A DNA stretch of 64,000 nt, taken from positions 124,001 to 188,000 of the forward strand of contig CAWFJZ010000048.1 of the NCBI GenBank assembly GCA_963816315.1, in the 5' to 3' direction. The position numbers were made by a program, and so were the translations under genes. Shown here piece after piece: positions 18,446 to 26,975 of the stretch. Below the pieces are notes generated by a model. The model did not search any database. It was given only the letters and a program-made list of their open reading frames with translations, and was not told the DNA's origin. The DNA is from CADEEN01 sp963816315 (GTDB taxonomy: Bacteria; Pseudomonadota; Gammaproteobacteria; Burkholderiales; Burkholderiaceae_C). How positions within the stretch are numbered: the first letter of the stretch is position 1; each line of letters begins with the position of its first letter.

Positions 18446-21262
18446 ACCCTGAGCAGCAGGCCCGCCGGGAGATCGACCGCCTGCTCGGTCTGGCCGGCTG
18501 GGCTGTGCAATCGGTCGATGCCGTGAACCTGCATGCCGCGCGCGGCGTGGCGATTCGCGAGTTCCCGTTGAACACAGGCTTCGGTTTTGCCGACTACCTG
18601 CTCTACGTCGATGGCAAGGCCTGCGGTGTGGTCGAGGCCAAGAAGCAGGGCGCCACGCTCACCGGTGTGGAAATCCAGTCGGCCCGTTATGCGCAAGGCC
18701 TGCCCGCCAGCCTGCCGGCATGGCAGCGGCCCCTGCCGTTTCTGTACGAGTCCACCGGCATCGAAACCCATTTCACGCAAGGCCTGGACCCGCGTCCGCG
18801 CGCTCGCAACGTCTTCGCCTTCCACCAACCCGAGCTGCTGGTCGAGTGGCTGAAGCTGCTGCCGCTGGTCACCACGCTCAGCACCGGTGACGGCGCGGCG
18901 GCGCTCGGCGTCAATGCGCCACCACCAACCTTCCTCGCCCGCCTGCAGCACATGCCCGAGCTCGTCACCGAATGGGGCGACTTCAAGCTCTGGCCGGCGC
19001 AGATCACCGCCATCCGCAACCTGGAAAAGAGCCTCGCCGCCAACAAGCCGCGCGCGCTGATCCAGATGGCCACCGGCAGCGGCAAGACCTTTACGGCCAT
19101 CGGCTTCATCTACCGCCTGATCAAGTTTGCCGGCGCGCGCCGGGTGCTGTTCCTGGTGGACCGCGCCAACCTCGGCCGCCAGGCGAAGAAGGAGTTCGAC
19201 GCCTACGTCTCGCCGGTCAACAACTACAAGTTCGGCGAGGAATACATCGTCCAGCACCTGCAGGGCAACACGCTCGACACCACCGCGCGGGTGACCATCA
19301 GCACCATCCAGCGCATGTTCAGCATGCTGAAGGGCCGCGAGCTGGCCGATGAAGACGACGAGCACAGCACCGAAGAGATCGAAAGCCTGTTCAAACAGCC
19401 CGAGCCGATCGACTACAACCCGAACTACCCGATCGAGAGCTTCGACATCATCGTCACCGACGAGGCGCACCGCAGCATCTACAACCTCTGGCGCCAGGTG
19501 CTCGAATACTTCGACGCCCACCTGATCGGCCTGACCGCCACGCCCAACAAGCAGACCTTCGGCTTCTTCCACCAGAACCTGGTGATGGAGTACGGCCACG
19601 AGCAGGCCGTGGCCGACGGCGTGAACGTCAACTACGACGTCTACCGCATCAAGACCGAAGTGACCGAGGCCGGCGCCAAGGTGGAGGCCGGCTACTGGCT
19701 CGAAGTGCGCGACAAAGCCACCCGCGCCCGGCGCGACTGGCAGCTTGACGACGACTTCGACTACGCGCCCGAAGAACTCGACCGCTCGGTGCAGACGCCC
19801 GACCAGATCCGCACCATCGCCCGCACGCTGCGCGACAGGTGGAAGACCGACCTCTTCCCCCAGCGCCAGGAACTGCCCAAGACCCTGGTCTTCGCCAAGG
19901 ACGACAACCACGCCGAGACCATCGTGCAGATCCTGCGCGAGGAGTTCGGCCGCGGCAACGAGTTCGCGCAGAAGATCACCTACCGCACCACGGGCGCCAA
20001 GCCCGAAGACCTGATCAAGGCCTTTCGCACCAGCTACTACCCGCGCATCGCCGTCACGGTGGACATGGTGGCCACCGGCACCGACATCAAGCCGGTGGAG
20101 ATCGTGGTCTTCATGCGCAGCGTGAAGAGCCGCAGCTTCTTCGAGCAGATGAAGGGCCGCGGCGTGCGCATCGTCAAAGACGACGACCTGCGCGGCGTGA
20201 ACCCCGGCGAGGGCGTGCACAAGGACCATTTCGTGATCGTCGATTGCGTCGGAGTGTGCGAGCGCGACAAGACCGACAGCCGCCCGATGGACCAGAAGAA
20301 GACCGTGCCCTTCGATGCCTTGTTGAAGGCCGTGAGCCTGGGCAACGTGGAAGAAGAGGTGCTCTCCAGCGTGGCGGTGCGCCTGTCACGCCTGGACGCG
20401 CAGCTCAGCGACGCCGAGCGCAAGAAGGTGCGTGAGGCCAGCGGCGGCCTGGACGTAAAGCAAATCGCCGGCGGCATCGTCCACGCGCTCAACCCGGCGC
20501 AAGACCGCAGCCCGCAGGAAGCCGACGCCGCCCTGCGCCAGGCCGTGAAGCCGCTCGCCGACCCGGCGCTGCGCGCGCTGCTGCTGGGTCTGAAAGCCAG
20601 CAAGGAACTGGTGATCGACACCGTGACGCAAGACCGCGTGCTCGAAGCCGGCTTCAGCGAGGCCGCGCGCGAGCGCGCGCAAGGTATCGTGCAGACCTTC
20701 GAGGCCTTCATCGCCGAACACAAGGACGAGATCACCGCGCTGCAGATTCCTCTACAGCCACCCGATCAAGGCGCCGCTGACCTTCGACGACATCAAGCTT
20801 CTCGCCGACGCGCTGCACGCGCCGCCGCACCTGCTGGACGAGAGCACGCTGTGGCAGGCCTTTGCGGCGCTGGACAAGAGCAAAGTCAAAGGCGCCAGCC
20901 GCCAACGCATCCTCACCGATCTGGTGAGCCTGGTGCGTTTTGCGATGCAGCAGGACAACGAACTGGTGCCCTACCCCGAGCGCGTGGCTGCCAACTTCAA
21001 GGCCTGGCTGGCGCAGCAACAGATTCCCGTTCGCCCTGAGCCTGTCGAAGGGCCTTCAGCCACGGTGTCTCGCTTCACTGCAGAACAACTCCACTGGCTC
21101 GAAGTGATCCGCGACCACATCGCAGCCAGCCTGGGCATCGAGATCGACGACTTCGATCTGCCGCCGTTCAGCCAGCAGGGGGGCTTAGGAAGGGTCCATC
21201 AATTGTTCGGGGCAGAGTTGCCGAAAGTGATTGAAGAGCTGAATCGGGAGTTGGTGGCGTGA
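18442..21262 (+). CDS. hsdR: Type I restriction endonuclease subunit R (HsdR), one frameshift
   Basis: HsdR is the ATP-driven translocase and nuclease of a type I system. The N-terminal nuclease domain shows a PD-(D/E)xK-like GFADYLLYVDGKACGVVEAK. The SF2 motor has Walker A ALIQMATGSGKTFTAIGFIY, DEAH-type box FDIIVTDEAHRS, LIGLTATPNKQTFGFFHQNL, motif V AVTVDMVATGTDIKPVEIVV and motif VI EQMKGRGVRIVK. One extra C at about 20749 shifts the frame: ALQI continues as LYSHPIKAPLTFDDIKLLAD to the end. The C-terminal part also contains an in-frame REP unit (VRPEPVEGP, about 21027-21053). Total is about 940 aa. GTG start overlaps vapC, and the stop overlaps hsdS. Confidence 0.93.
21027..21053. repeat. 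REP-like half unit inside hsdR, copy B
   Basis: The string CCCTGAGCCTGTCGAAGGGC is one arm of the dispersed palindrome, here within the coding sequence and translated in frame as VRPEPVEGP. It falls in a linker between the helical region and EQLHWLEVIRDHIAASLGIE, where related HsdR proteins vary in length, so the protein probably tolerates it. Confidence 0.8.
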
Positions 21263-22503
21263 GCGGCGTCACCATGACGCCGCTTCGCGAACTTGGCGAA
21301 TGGAGCGGCGGCAACACGCCTTCAAAGGCCAACACAGCCTACTGGGAAAACGGCGGCGTTCCCTGGGTCTCGCCAAAGGACATGAAGGTCGACGAAATTG
21401 CATCGTCAGAGGACCGAATCACCGACCAGGCACTCGCAGACGGCAGGGTGTCTATGGTCCCCGCAGGGTCAGTTCTTTTTGTCACTCGAAGCGGCATCCT
21501 GGCGCACACGTTCCCGGTGGCTGTGACCAAGCTGCCGGTGACGATCAATCAGGACCTGAAGGCCTTGTCGCCGAAAGCGGGCGTGTCGCCGAAGTACGTG
21601 GCGCATGCGGTGCGAGGCGCGAGCCAACGCATGTTGAAAGAGTGCTCAAAGCACGGCACGACAGTCGCATCCGTCGATACGAGAGCATTGCTTGACTTCG
21701 AGATTCCGATGGTCGCGCTAGACCGGCAACACGAAATCGTCGCCGAGCTCGAAAAGCAGTTCTCCCGCCTCGACGAAGCCGTCGCCAACCTCCAGCGCGT
21801 CAAGGCAAGTCTCAAGCGCTACAGGGCTTCGGTACTGAAAGCTGCAATGGAGCGGCAACTTGTCGATGGCGCAGCAGTGCCGTGGAACGTTGTGGCGCTG
21901 TCAAGGGCATCGGAAGTCCAGCTTGGACAACAGCGAGCCCCCGTGCACGCCGGCGCGACAGATCAGGTGCCATACATCCGCGCTGCCAATGTCACATGGG
22001 AAGGCCTTGACCTCACTAACGTCAAGACGATGGGCTTCCCCAATCCCGACCGCTACCGCCTTCAAGTTGGCGATGTGCTTCTGGCTGAGGCCTCAGGCAG
22101 TGCAAGTGAAGTTGGCAAGCCTTCCATGTGGAATGGCGAGATATCTGGCGCGTGCTATCAGAAGACACTCATTCGGATCAGACCGAAGGCCGATGTGTTG
22201 TTGCCGCGCTTTGTCTACTACTTTTTCCTGCGCACCAGTATGTCGGGCCAGTTCGCACGTTTGGCTCCGGGTGTCGGCATCCTGCATCTGACTGCTGAGC
22301 GCATGCTTGATTGGCCAATCGCAATTCCGCCCTTCACGGAACAACACCGCATCGTCGCGGAGGTCGACCGCCGCCTATCCATCGTCCGCGAAGTTGAAGT
22401 AGAGGTCGATGCCAACCTGCAGCGCGCGCGTGCACTGCGGCAATCGATCTTTTCTGCGGCATTTGCAATGCGTGGGCCGCGCGAGACAATGAAGACTCTG
22501 TAG
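21259..22503 (+). CDS. hsdS: Type I restriction specificity subunit S (HsdS)
   Basis: HsdS chooses the bipartite DNA site. The 414 residues form two target-recognition domains, each followed by a conserved helical spacer. TRD1 begins WSGGNTPSKANTAYWENGGV with spacer DRQHEIVAELEKQFSRLDEA. TRD2 begins VQLGQQRAPVHAGATDQVPY with spacer TEQHRIVAEVDRRLSIVREV. The start is GTG at 21259, overlapping the hsdR stop. The recognition sequence cannot be predicted. hsdS is followed not by hsdM but by an unknown gene and a PIN gene. Confidence 0.92.
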   Translation: MSGVTMTPLRELGEWSGGNTPSKANTAYWENGGVPWVSPKDMKVDEIASSEDRITDQALADGRVSMVPAGSVLFVTRSGILAHTFPVAVTKLPVTINQDLKALSPKAGVSPKYVAHAVRGASQRMLKECSKHGTTVASVDTRALLDFEIPMVALDRQHEIVAELEKQFSRLDEAVANLQRVKASLKRYRASVLKAAMERQLVDGAAVPWNVVALSRASEVQLGQQRAPVHAGATDQVPYIRAANVTWEGLDLTNVKTMGFPNPDRYRLQVGDVLLAEASGSASEVGKPSMWNGEISGACYQKTLIRIRPKADVLLPRFVYYFFLRTSMSGQFARLAPGVGILHLTAERMLDWPIAIPPFTEQHRIVAEVDRRLSIVREVEVEVDANLQRARALRQSIFSAAFAMRGPRETMKTL

Positions 22504-22514
22504 GAGACCGCGAC

Positions 22515-23432
22515 ATGAGCACACCGACCATTCCGCTGGCGTCGCTGCGCTTCGACGGCGAGCGCTTTGTCGATCATGCGCTCGATGTCGATTGCGTCGG
22601 CGAGTTGACTGCGTACAAGCGTCTCGTAATGGAGTGCGCCAAGGAGTTGTGGCGCCGGGCGCATCCTGACTACGAGCGTTTGCCCAAAGGCTTCGAGGAG
22701 AAGCTGACGCTGCAATTCGCAGAAGTGATTCCGGGCTCTGCCGTGGTCCCGCTGCGCCGTGTCGTCATGCACGAACAGCCGACGCTCGATTTCGACGATG
22801 AGTTTGACCAAGCCGCCGCATTGATCGATGAAGCCATCGTTGCCGCAGATGCCGATGAACTGCTACCAAGCGCGCTGCCACGCAACGTGATTCCGCTCTT
22901 CCGCGATTTCGGCCGCAGCCTGCGCGATTCAGAGACACTATTTATCCAATCGCGACATCGCTCGACAGCTGCGCCGTATACGGCCAAGGCGCGTTTGCGA
23001 CTGGCGGACTGGACCGAGGCCACATACGAGGATGTTGTGGATGCGATTGGCGAAGTCAACATGGCCAATGTTCGCGGCGGTGCCTTCGAGCTAACCGTCG
23101 CACAGGGGCAGCCACCAGTGAAGGGCAAGTTCACGGAGGCGCAGGAAGGCGAAGTCTTGAACGCGCTGCAGTCGCACGCGACCACGCGACTACACGTGAA
23201 GGGCGTGGGGGAGTTTTCTCAGTCTGATCGGCAACTGCGCAAGCTGCTGCGCGTGGATTCGGTGGCGGCTGCGTCGACGACAGAGGTAGCCTATGTGGAG
23301 GGCGCGAAACCTATCTGGGAGACGCTGGCGGAATTGGGCGCCTCGGTGCCCGACGAAGTCTGGGAAAAGGTTCCCACTGACCTGGCAAAGCGGCTCGACC
23401 ACTATCTGTATTCGAGCAACGAGGCCAAGTGA
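22515..23432 (+). CDS. Unknown protein X (305 aa) between hsdS and hsdM, partner of a PIN protein
   Basis: I do not recognise a characterised family. The protein is soluble and acidic with no signal peptide or membrane segment. The N-terminal part carries FVDHALDVDCVGELTAYKRL and AKELWRRAHPDYERLPKGFE. The middle is acidic (LDFDDEFDQAAALIDEAIVA). A beta-rich section follows, including YEDVVDAIGEVNMANVRGGA and ATTRLHVKGVGEFSQSDRQL. The C-terminal helix is PDEVWEKVPTDLAKRLDHYL. The stop overlaps the ATG of a PIN nuclease gene, the coupling typical of an antitoxin made before its toxin, but 305 residues is large for a type II antitoxin. It could be a PIN regulator, a DNA-binding accessory of the restriction enzyme, or both. 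Confidence 0.75.
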   Translation: MSTPTIPLASLRFDGERFVDHALDVDCVGELTAYKRLVMECAKELWRRAHPDYERLPKGFEEKLTLQFAEVIPGSAVVPLRRVVMHEQPTLDFDDEFDQAAALIDEAIVAADADELLPSALPRNVIPLFRDFGRSLRDSETLFIQSRHRSTAAPYTAKARLRLADWTEATYEDVVDAIGEVNMANVRGGAFELTVAQGQPPVKGKFTEAQEGEVLNALQSHATTRLHVKGVGEFSQSDRQLRKLLRVDSVAAASTTEVAYVEGAKPIWETLAELGASVPDEVWEKVPTDLAKRLDHYLYSSNEAK

Positions 23433-23842
23433 TGCGGACCGTCTTCGCGGACGCGAACTACTGGATCGGGCTCTTCAATCCCAAAGACCAATTGCATGAC
23501 GCCGCCATGGCGGCATCGGCTACCTTGACGCGAACGCGGCTGGTCACTTCGGAGATGGTGCTGGTCGAGGTGTTGAATGGTCTTGCCGAGTACCCAGCAC
23601 TGCGAGGCAAGGTCGTGTTGGCCGTCGACGCGATCATGGCCGACCCCAACACGGAAGTCGTACCTCAGTCGGCACTGCTGTTTCGCGACGCGCTCGTGCA
23701 CTTCCGTGAACACCAAGACAAGGAGTGGGGCCTGACCGATTGCTCGTCGTTCGTGATCATGCGCCAGCGTGGACTTCACGAAGCCCTGACGCACGACCAT
23801 CATTTTGAGCAGGCGGGGTACGTCGCTCTGCTGCGCGGGTGA
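23432..23842 (+). CDS. PIN-domain nuclease embedded in the restriction operon
   Basis: About 136 residues with the full PIN catalytic set: D in MRTVFADANYWIGLFNPKDQ, E in TSEMVLVEVLNGLAEYP, D in KEWGLTDCSSFVIMRQRGL and D in ALTHDHHFEQAGYVAL. It belongs to the PilT-N-terminus-like PIN branch and is not a close copy of the VapC at 18050. The ATG at 23432 overlaps the stop of X by one base. The next gene, hsdM, begins 111 bp later, the only sizeable gap in the island. Most likely an RNase acting as the toxin of an X-PIN pair (inference). Confidence 0.87.
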   Translation: MRTVFADANYWIGLFNPKDQLHDAAMAASATLTRTRLVTSEMVLVEVLNGLAEYPALRGKVVLAVDAIMADPNTEVVPQSALLFRDALVHFREHQDKEWGLTDCSSFVIMRQRGLHEALTHDHHFEQAGYVALLRG

Positions 23843-23953
23843 CGGGTGGTTGGTTGTCCGAATTGGCGCCACAGCGTGGCGACAATTCTGGCCATCAGTG
23901 GGCGGTGGCGGTTGGCGTACGCGGCGCCGGATTTACTTGGGCCTGAGTCATCC

Positions 23954-25444
23954 ATGAACGCCTCCACCCTCGTCCAGAAACTCTGGAACTACTGCAACGT
24001 CCTGCGCGACGACGGCATGAGCTATGGCGACTATGTCGAGCAGCTCACCTACCTGCTGTTCCTGAAGATGGCCGACGAGCGGGCGCAGCCGCCGTACAAC
24101 CAGGCCAGCATCATCCCCGGTGCGTACTCGTGGCCGTCGCTGTTGGCGAAGGACGGCGACGAGTTGTTCGACCACTACCGCCACGCGCTCGAAGCGCTGG
24201 GCCAGCACAAGGGCACGCTCGGCCTGATCTTCGGCAAGGCGCAGAACAAGTTCCAGGACCCGGCCAAGCTGCGCCGCCTGGTGGTGGACCTGATCGACGC
24301 CGAGAACTGGTCGGCGCTGGGCGTGGACGTGAAGGGCGACGCTTACGAAGGCCTGCTGGAGAAGAACGCGCAAGACACCAAGAGCGGCGCGGGCCAGTAC
24401 TTCACGCCGCGCGCGCTGATCCAGGCGATGGTGGATTGCATCGCGCCCAAGGCCGGCGAGACGGTGTGCGACCCGGCCTGCGGCACCGGCGGCTTTCTGT
24501 TCACCGCCTACAACCACATTGCCGAGCACAACGCCAACCTCACGCGCGACCAGAAGCGCCACCTGAAGGAAGAGGCCTTCACCGGCTACGAGCTGGTGCA
24601 GGCCACGGCGCGGGTGTGCGCGATGAACCTGCTGCTGCACGGCATCGGCTCCGAGAAGAGCGTGCCGGTGAAGGTGATGGACGCGCTGGCGGCCGACCCC
24701 GGCGAGCGCTTTCACATCGTGCTGGCCAACCCGCCCTTCGGCAAGAAGAGCAGCACGCAGATCGAAGGCGCCGACGGCAAGCGCACGACCGAGAAGGACG
24801 TGATCGAGCGCGACGACTTCTGGGCCACCACCAGCAACAAGCAGCTCAACTTCGTGCAGCACATCAAGACGCTGCTGAAGGTGAACGGCCGCGCCGCGGT
24901 GGTGCTGCCCGACAACGTGCTGTTCGAAGGCGGCGCCGGCGAAACCATCCGCCGCAAGCTGCTGCACGAGTGCGAGCTGCACACCCTGCTGCGCCTGCCC
25001 ACGGGCCTGTTCTACGCCCAGGGCGTGAAGGCCAACGTGCTGTTCTTCGACAAGAAGCCGGCCAGCGAAACGCCGTGGACGAAGAAGCTCTGGATCTACG
25101 ACCTGCGCACCAACAAGCACTTCACGCTGAAGACCAATCCGCTCAAGCGCGAAGACCTGGACGAATTCGTGCAGCTCTACAACCCGGCGAATCGCTTCGA
25201 CCGCGCGCCGACCTGGAGCGCCGAGAACCCGGAAGGCCGCTGGCGCGGCTACGACGTGGCCGAGCTGATGGCGCGCGACAAGGCCAGCCTGGACATCTTC
25301 TGGCTGCGCGACGAGACGCTGGCCGACAGCGACAACCTGCCGCCGCCCGACGTGATCGCGCAGGAGATCGTGGACGACCTGGAGGCGGCGTTGGAGCAGT
25401 TCAGGTTGATTGCGGGTGATCTTGTCGGGGAGCGAGCAGCGTGA
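23954..25444 (+). CDS. hsdM: Type I restriction modification subunit M (HsdM), N6-adenine methyltransferase
   Basis: HsdM methylates adenine in the HsdS target using S-adenosylmethionine. The 496 residues have the HsdM N-terminal helical domain (LVQKLWNYCNVLRDDGMSYG, YVEQLTYLLFLKMADERAQP). The methyltransferase core follows: motif X region AGQYFTPRALIQAMVD, motif I VCDPACGTGGFLFTAYNHIA and catalytic motif IV IVLANPPFGKKSS. Length and motifs are complete, and no frameshift is seen. ATG at 23954 is chosen over earlier in-frame codons because the family starts here (MNASTLVQKLW). Separation from hsdS by X-PIN is atypical. The stop overlaps the NERD gene by 4 bp. Confidence 0.94.
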   Translation: MNASTLVQKLWNYCNVLRDDGMSYGDYVEQLTYLLFLKMADERAQPPYNQASIIPGAYSWPSLLAKDGDELFDHYRHALEALGQHKGTLGLIFGKAQNKFQDPAKLRRLVVDLIDAENWSALGVDVKGDAYEGLLEKNAQDTKSGAGQYFTPRALIQAMVDCIAPKAGETVCDPACGTGGFLFTAYNHIAEHNANLTRDQKRHLKEEAFTGYELVQATARVCAMNLLLHGIGSEKSVPVKVMDALAADPGERFHIVLANPPFGKKSSTQIEGADGKRTTEKDVIERDDFWATTSNKQLNFVQHIKTLLKVNGRAAVVLPDNVLFEGGAGETIRRKLLHECELHTLLRLPTGLFYAQGVKANVLFFDKKPASETPWTKKLWIYDLRTNKHFTLKTNPLKREDLDEFVQLYNPANRFDRAPTWSAENPEGRWRGYDVAELMARDKASLDIFWLRDETLADSDNLPPPDVIAQEIVDDLEAALEQFRLIAGDLVGERAA

Positions 25445-26379
25445 TCGACGAGATTGGACGGCAAGGGTTGGCCGCCATCGTGACGCTGGCGTTGATCCTC
25501 GGACCGGCATTCACCGCCATTTGGTTCCTACAGCGTCGCAAGCGTACCGCCCGACAGCTCAGACGCTCTCCACTGACGACGGAGCTGCTTCGCAGCCCTG
25601 GCCAAACCTTGCGCGACAAGATGGAGGACATGCGGATCGATGTTGCCATGGAGACGGTGCTGCTGATGGTCGTCCCGATGTTTCCCCTCGCGTACCTGCA
25701 GATCCACTCGCTGATCAGCGGCCGTTCGGTCCCGTTGTGGGTGGTGGTTGCCGTTGCCGTGCCAACAGCAGCATTCGTCGTCTTTCAGATCCGCAAGCTG
25801 CTCGTCACGTCGAAGGCGATGGACAAACTTCGACTGGGCTTCGACGCCGAGGTTGCGGTCGGACAGGAGCTGGATCAGCTCATGCGCGATGGCGCTGTTG
25901 TGTTCCATGACATGCCGGCCGAGCGGTTCAACATCGACCATGTGGTGATCGCGCGCCAGGGCGTCTTCGCAGTGGAGACGAAGGGATATACGAAGCCGAA
26001 TCGAGACGGTGGCTCGGAGGACGCCACGGTGGTCTATGACGGCAAGATGCTGGCGCTCCCGGAGCGTTCGGGTTCTTGGGCCATCGAGCAGGCGCTGCGC
26101 CAGGCCAAGTGGCTTGCCGGATGGTTGACGGGTGCCACGGGTGAGCCGATCCATGTCACGCCGGTGGTGGCGATGCCCGGCTGGTTCGTTGACCGCAAGG
26201 GCCATGGCGAGGTCATGGTGTTCAGCGGCAAGGAGCTGCGCATTCACCTGCTGAAGGCCAGGAGCGCGAGGCCGCTGACTATGGAGCAGATGCAGCGTGT
26301 CGTGCACCAGATCGAGAGGCAGTGCCGCAACGTGGCGCCGAGCTATCGGCCTGAGGAGGCTGACCGAGGTGTTCATTAG
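25441..26379 (+). CDS. Membrane-anchored NERD-domain protein
   Basis: A 312-residue protein with an N-terminal helix (AAIVTLALILGPAFTAIWFL) and two more hydrophobic segments (METVLLMVVPMFPLAYLQI; LWVVVAVAVPTAAFVVF). A NERD (nuclease-related) domain follows: FDAEVAVGQELDQLMRDGAV, then FNIDHVVIARQGVFAVETKG with the D...ExK nuclease-like residues, and AIEQALRQAKWLAGWLTG. NERD proteins often lie beside restriction and phage-defence genes; a nuclease role is predicted, not proven. The GTG start overlaps the hsdM stop (GTGA), so it is part of the same operon and could be an effector or accessory nuclease at the membrane. Confidence 0.85.
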   Translation: MIDEIGRQGLAAIVTLALILGPAFTAIWFLQRRKRTARQLRRSPLTTELLRSPGQTLRDKMEDMRIDVAMETVLLMVVPMFPLAYLQIHSLISGRSVPLWVVVAVAVPTAAFVVFQIRKLLVTSKAMDKLRLGFDAEVAVGQELDQLMRDGAVVFHDMPAERFNIDHVVIARQGVFAVETKGYTKPNRDGGSEDATVVYDGKMLALPERSGSWAIEQALRQAKWLAGWLTGATGEPIHVTPVVAMPGWFVDRKGHGEVMVFSGKELRIHLLKARSARPLTMEQMQRVVHQIERQCRNVAPSYRPEEADRGVH

Positions 26380-26390
26380 GAGATCAACAT

Positions 26391-26919
26391 ATGACCCAGG
26401 CCTCGCAATTGCTCGTCGCCCTCGAATTCGCCGCCCACAAGCATCGCGACCAACGGCGCAAGGACGCCAGCGCGAGCCCCTACATCAACCACCCGATCGC
26501 ATTAGCGCGGCTGCTGGCCGAGGACGGCGGAGTGACCGACGCCAAGACGCTCGTGGCCGCGGTGCTGCACGACACCATCGAGGACACCGACACCACGTAC
26601 GACGAGCTGCGCACGCAGTTCGGCAAGAAGGTGGCCGACGTGGTGGCCGAAGTGACCGACGACACCTCGCTGCCCAAGGCCGCGCCGCAAGGCGCTGCAG
26701 ATCGAGCACGCGCCGCACATGAGCAAGCGCGCCGCGTTGGTCAAGCTGGCCGACAAGACCTGCAACCTGCGCGACGTGGCGGACCACCCGCCGGCCGACT
26801 GGCCGTTGGCGCGGCGGCGCCAGTACTTCGATTGGGCCAAGGCAGTGGTCGATGCTTTGCCGCCGGTGAGCAAGAAGCTGCGCCGCGCCTTCGACGCCGC
26901 GCACGCGAAGCGACCCTGA
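26391..26919 (+). CDS. MESH1-like HD-domain alarmone hydrolase, one frameshift
   Basis: A stand-alone HD domain of the SpoT/MESH1 type, predicted to hydrolyse (p)ppGpp or a related nucleotide. Metal and substrate motifs are AAHKHRDQRRKDASASPYIN, VAAVLHDTIEDTDTTYDELR and ALVKLADKTCNLRDV. One base is off near 26688; the shifted frame supplies RRKALQIEHAPHMSKRAALV. No synthetase, TGS or ACT domain follows, and the total is about 175 aa. ATG at 26391 is preceded by AGGAGATC and lies 11 bp after the NERD stop. It may belong to the defence operon or be an unrelated host gene. Confidence 0.85.
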
Positions 26920-26975
26920 GTCCACGCGATGTCCCGCGACGAGCGGGCCTGCTCGATCAGCACCATCATGCGAGC

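Noticed and set aside
18082..20229. A long open frame antisense to hsdR (over 700 codons)
   Set aside because: High-GC genes leave long open frames on the other strand. This one is repetitive Val/Leu/Asp-rich, has no domain, and lies wholly over clear HsdR motifs.
21259..25444. A sharp GC change marking hsdS-X-PIN as a swapped cassette between hsdR and hsdM
   Set aside because: Hand-counted 60-base samples gave 57-65% inside and 62-67% in hsdR/hsdM, too close to call without a full composition scan.
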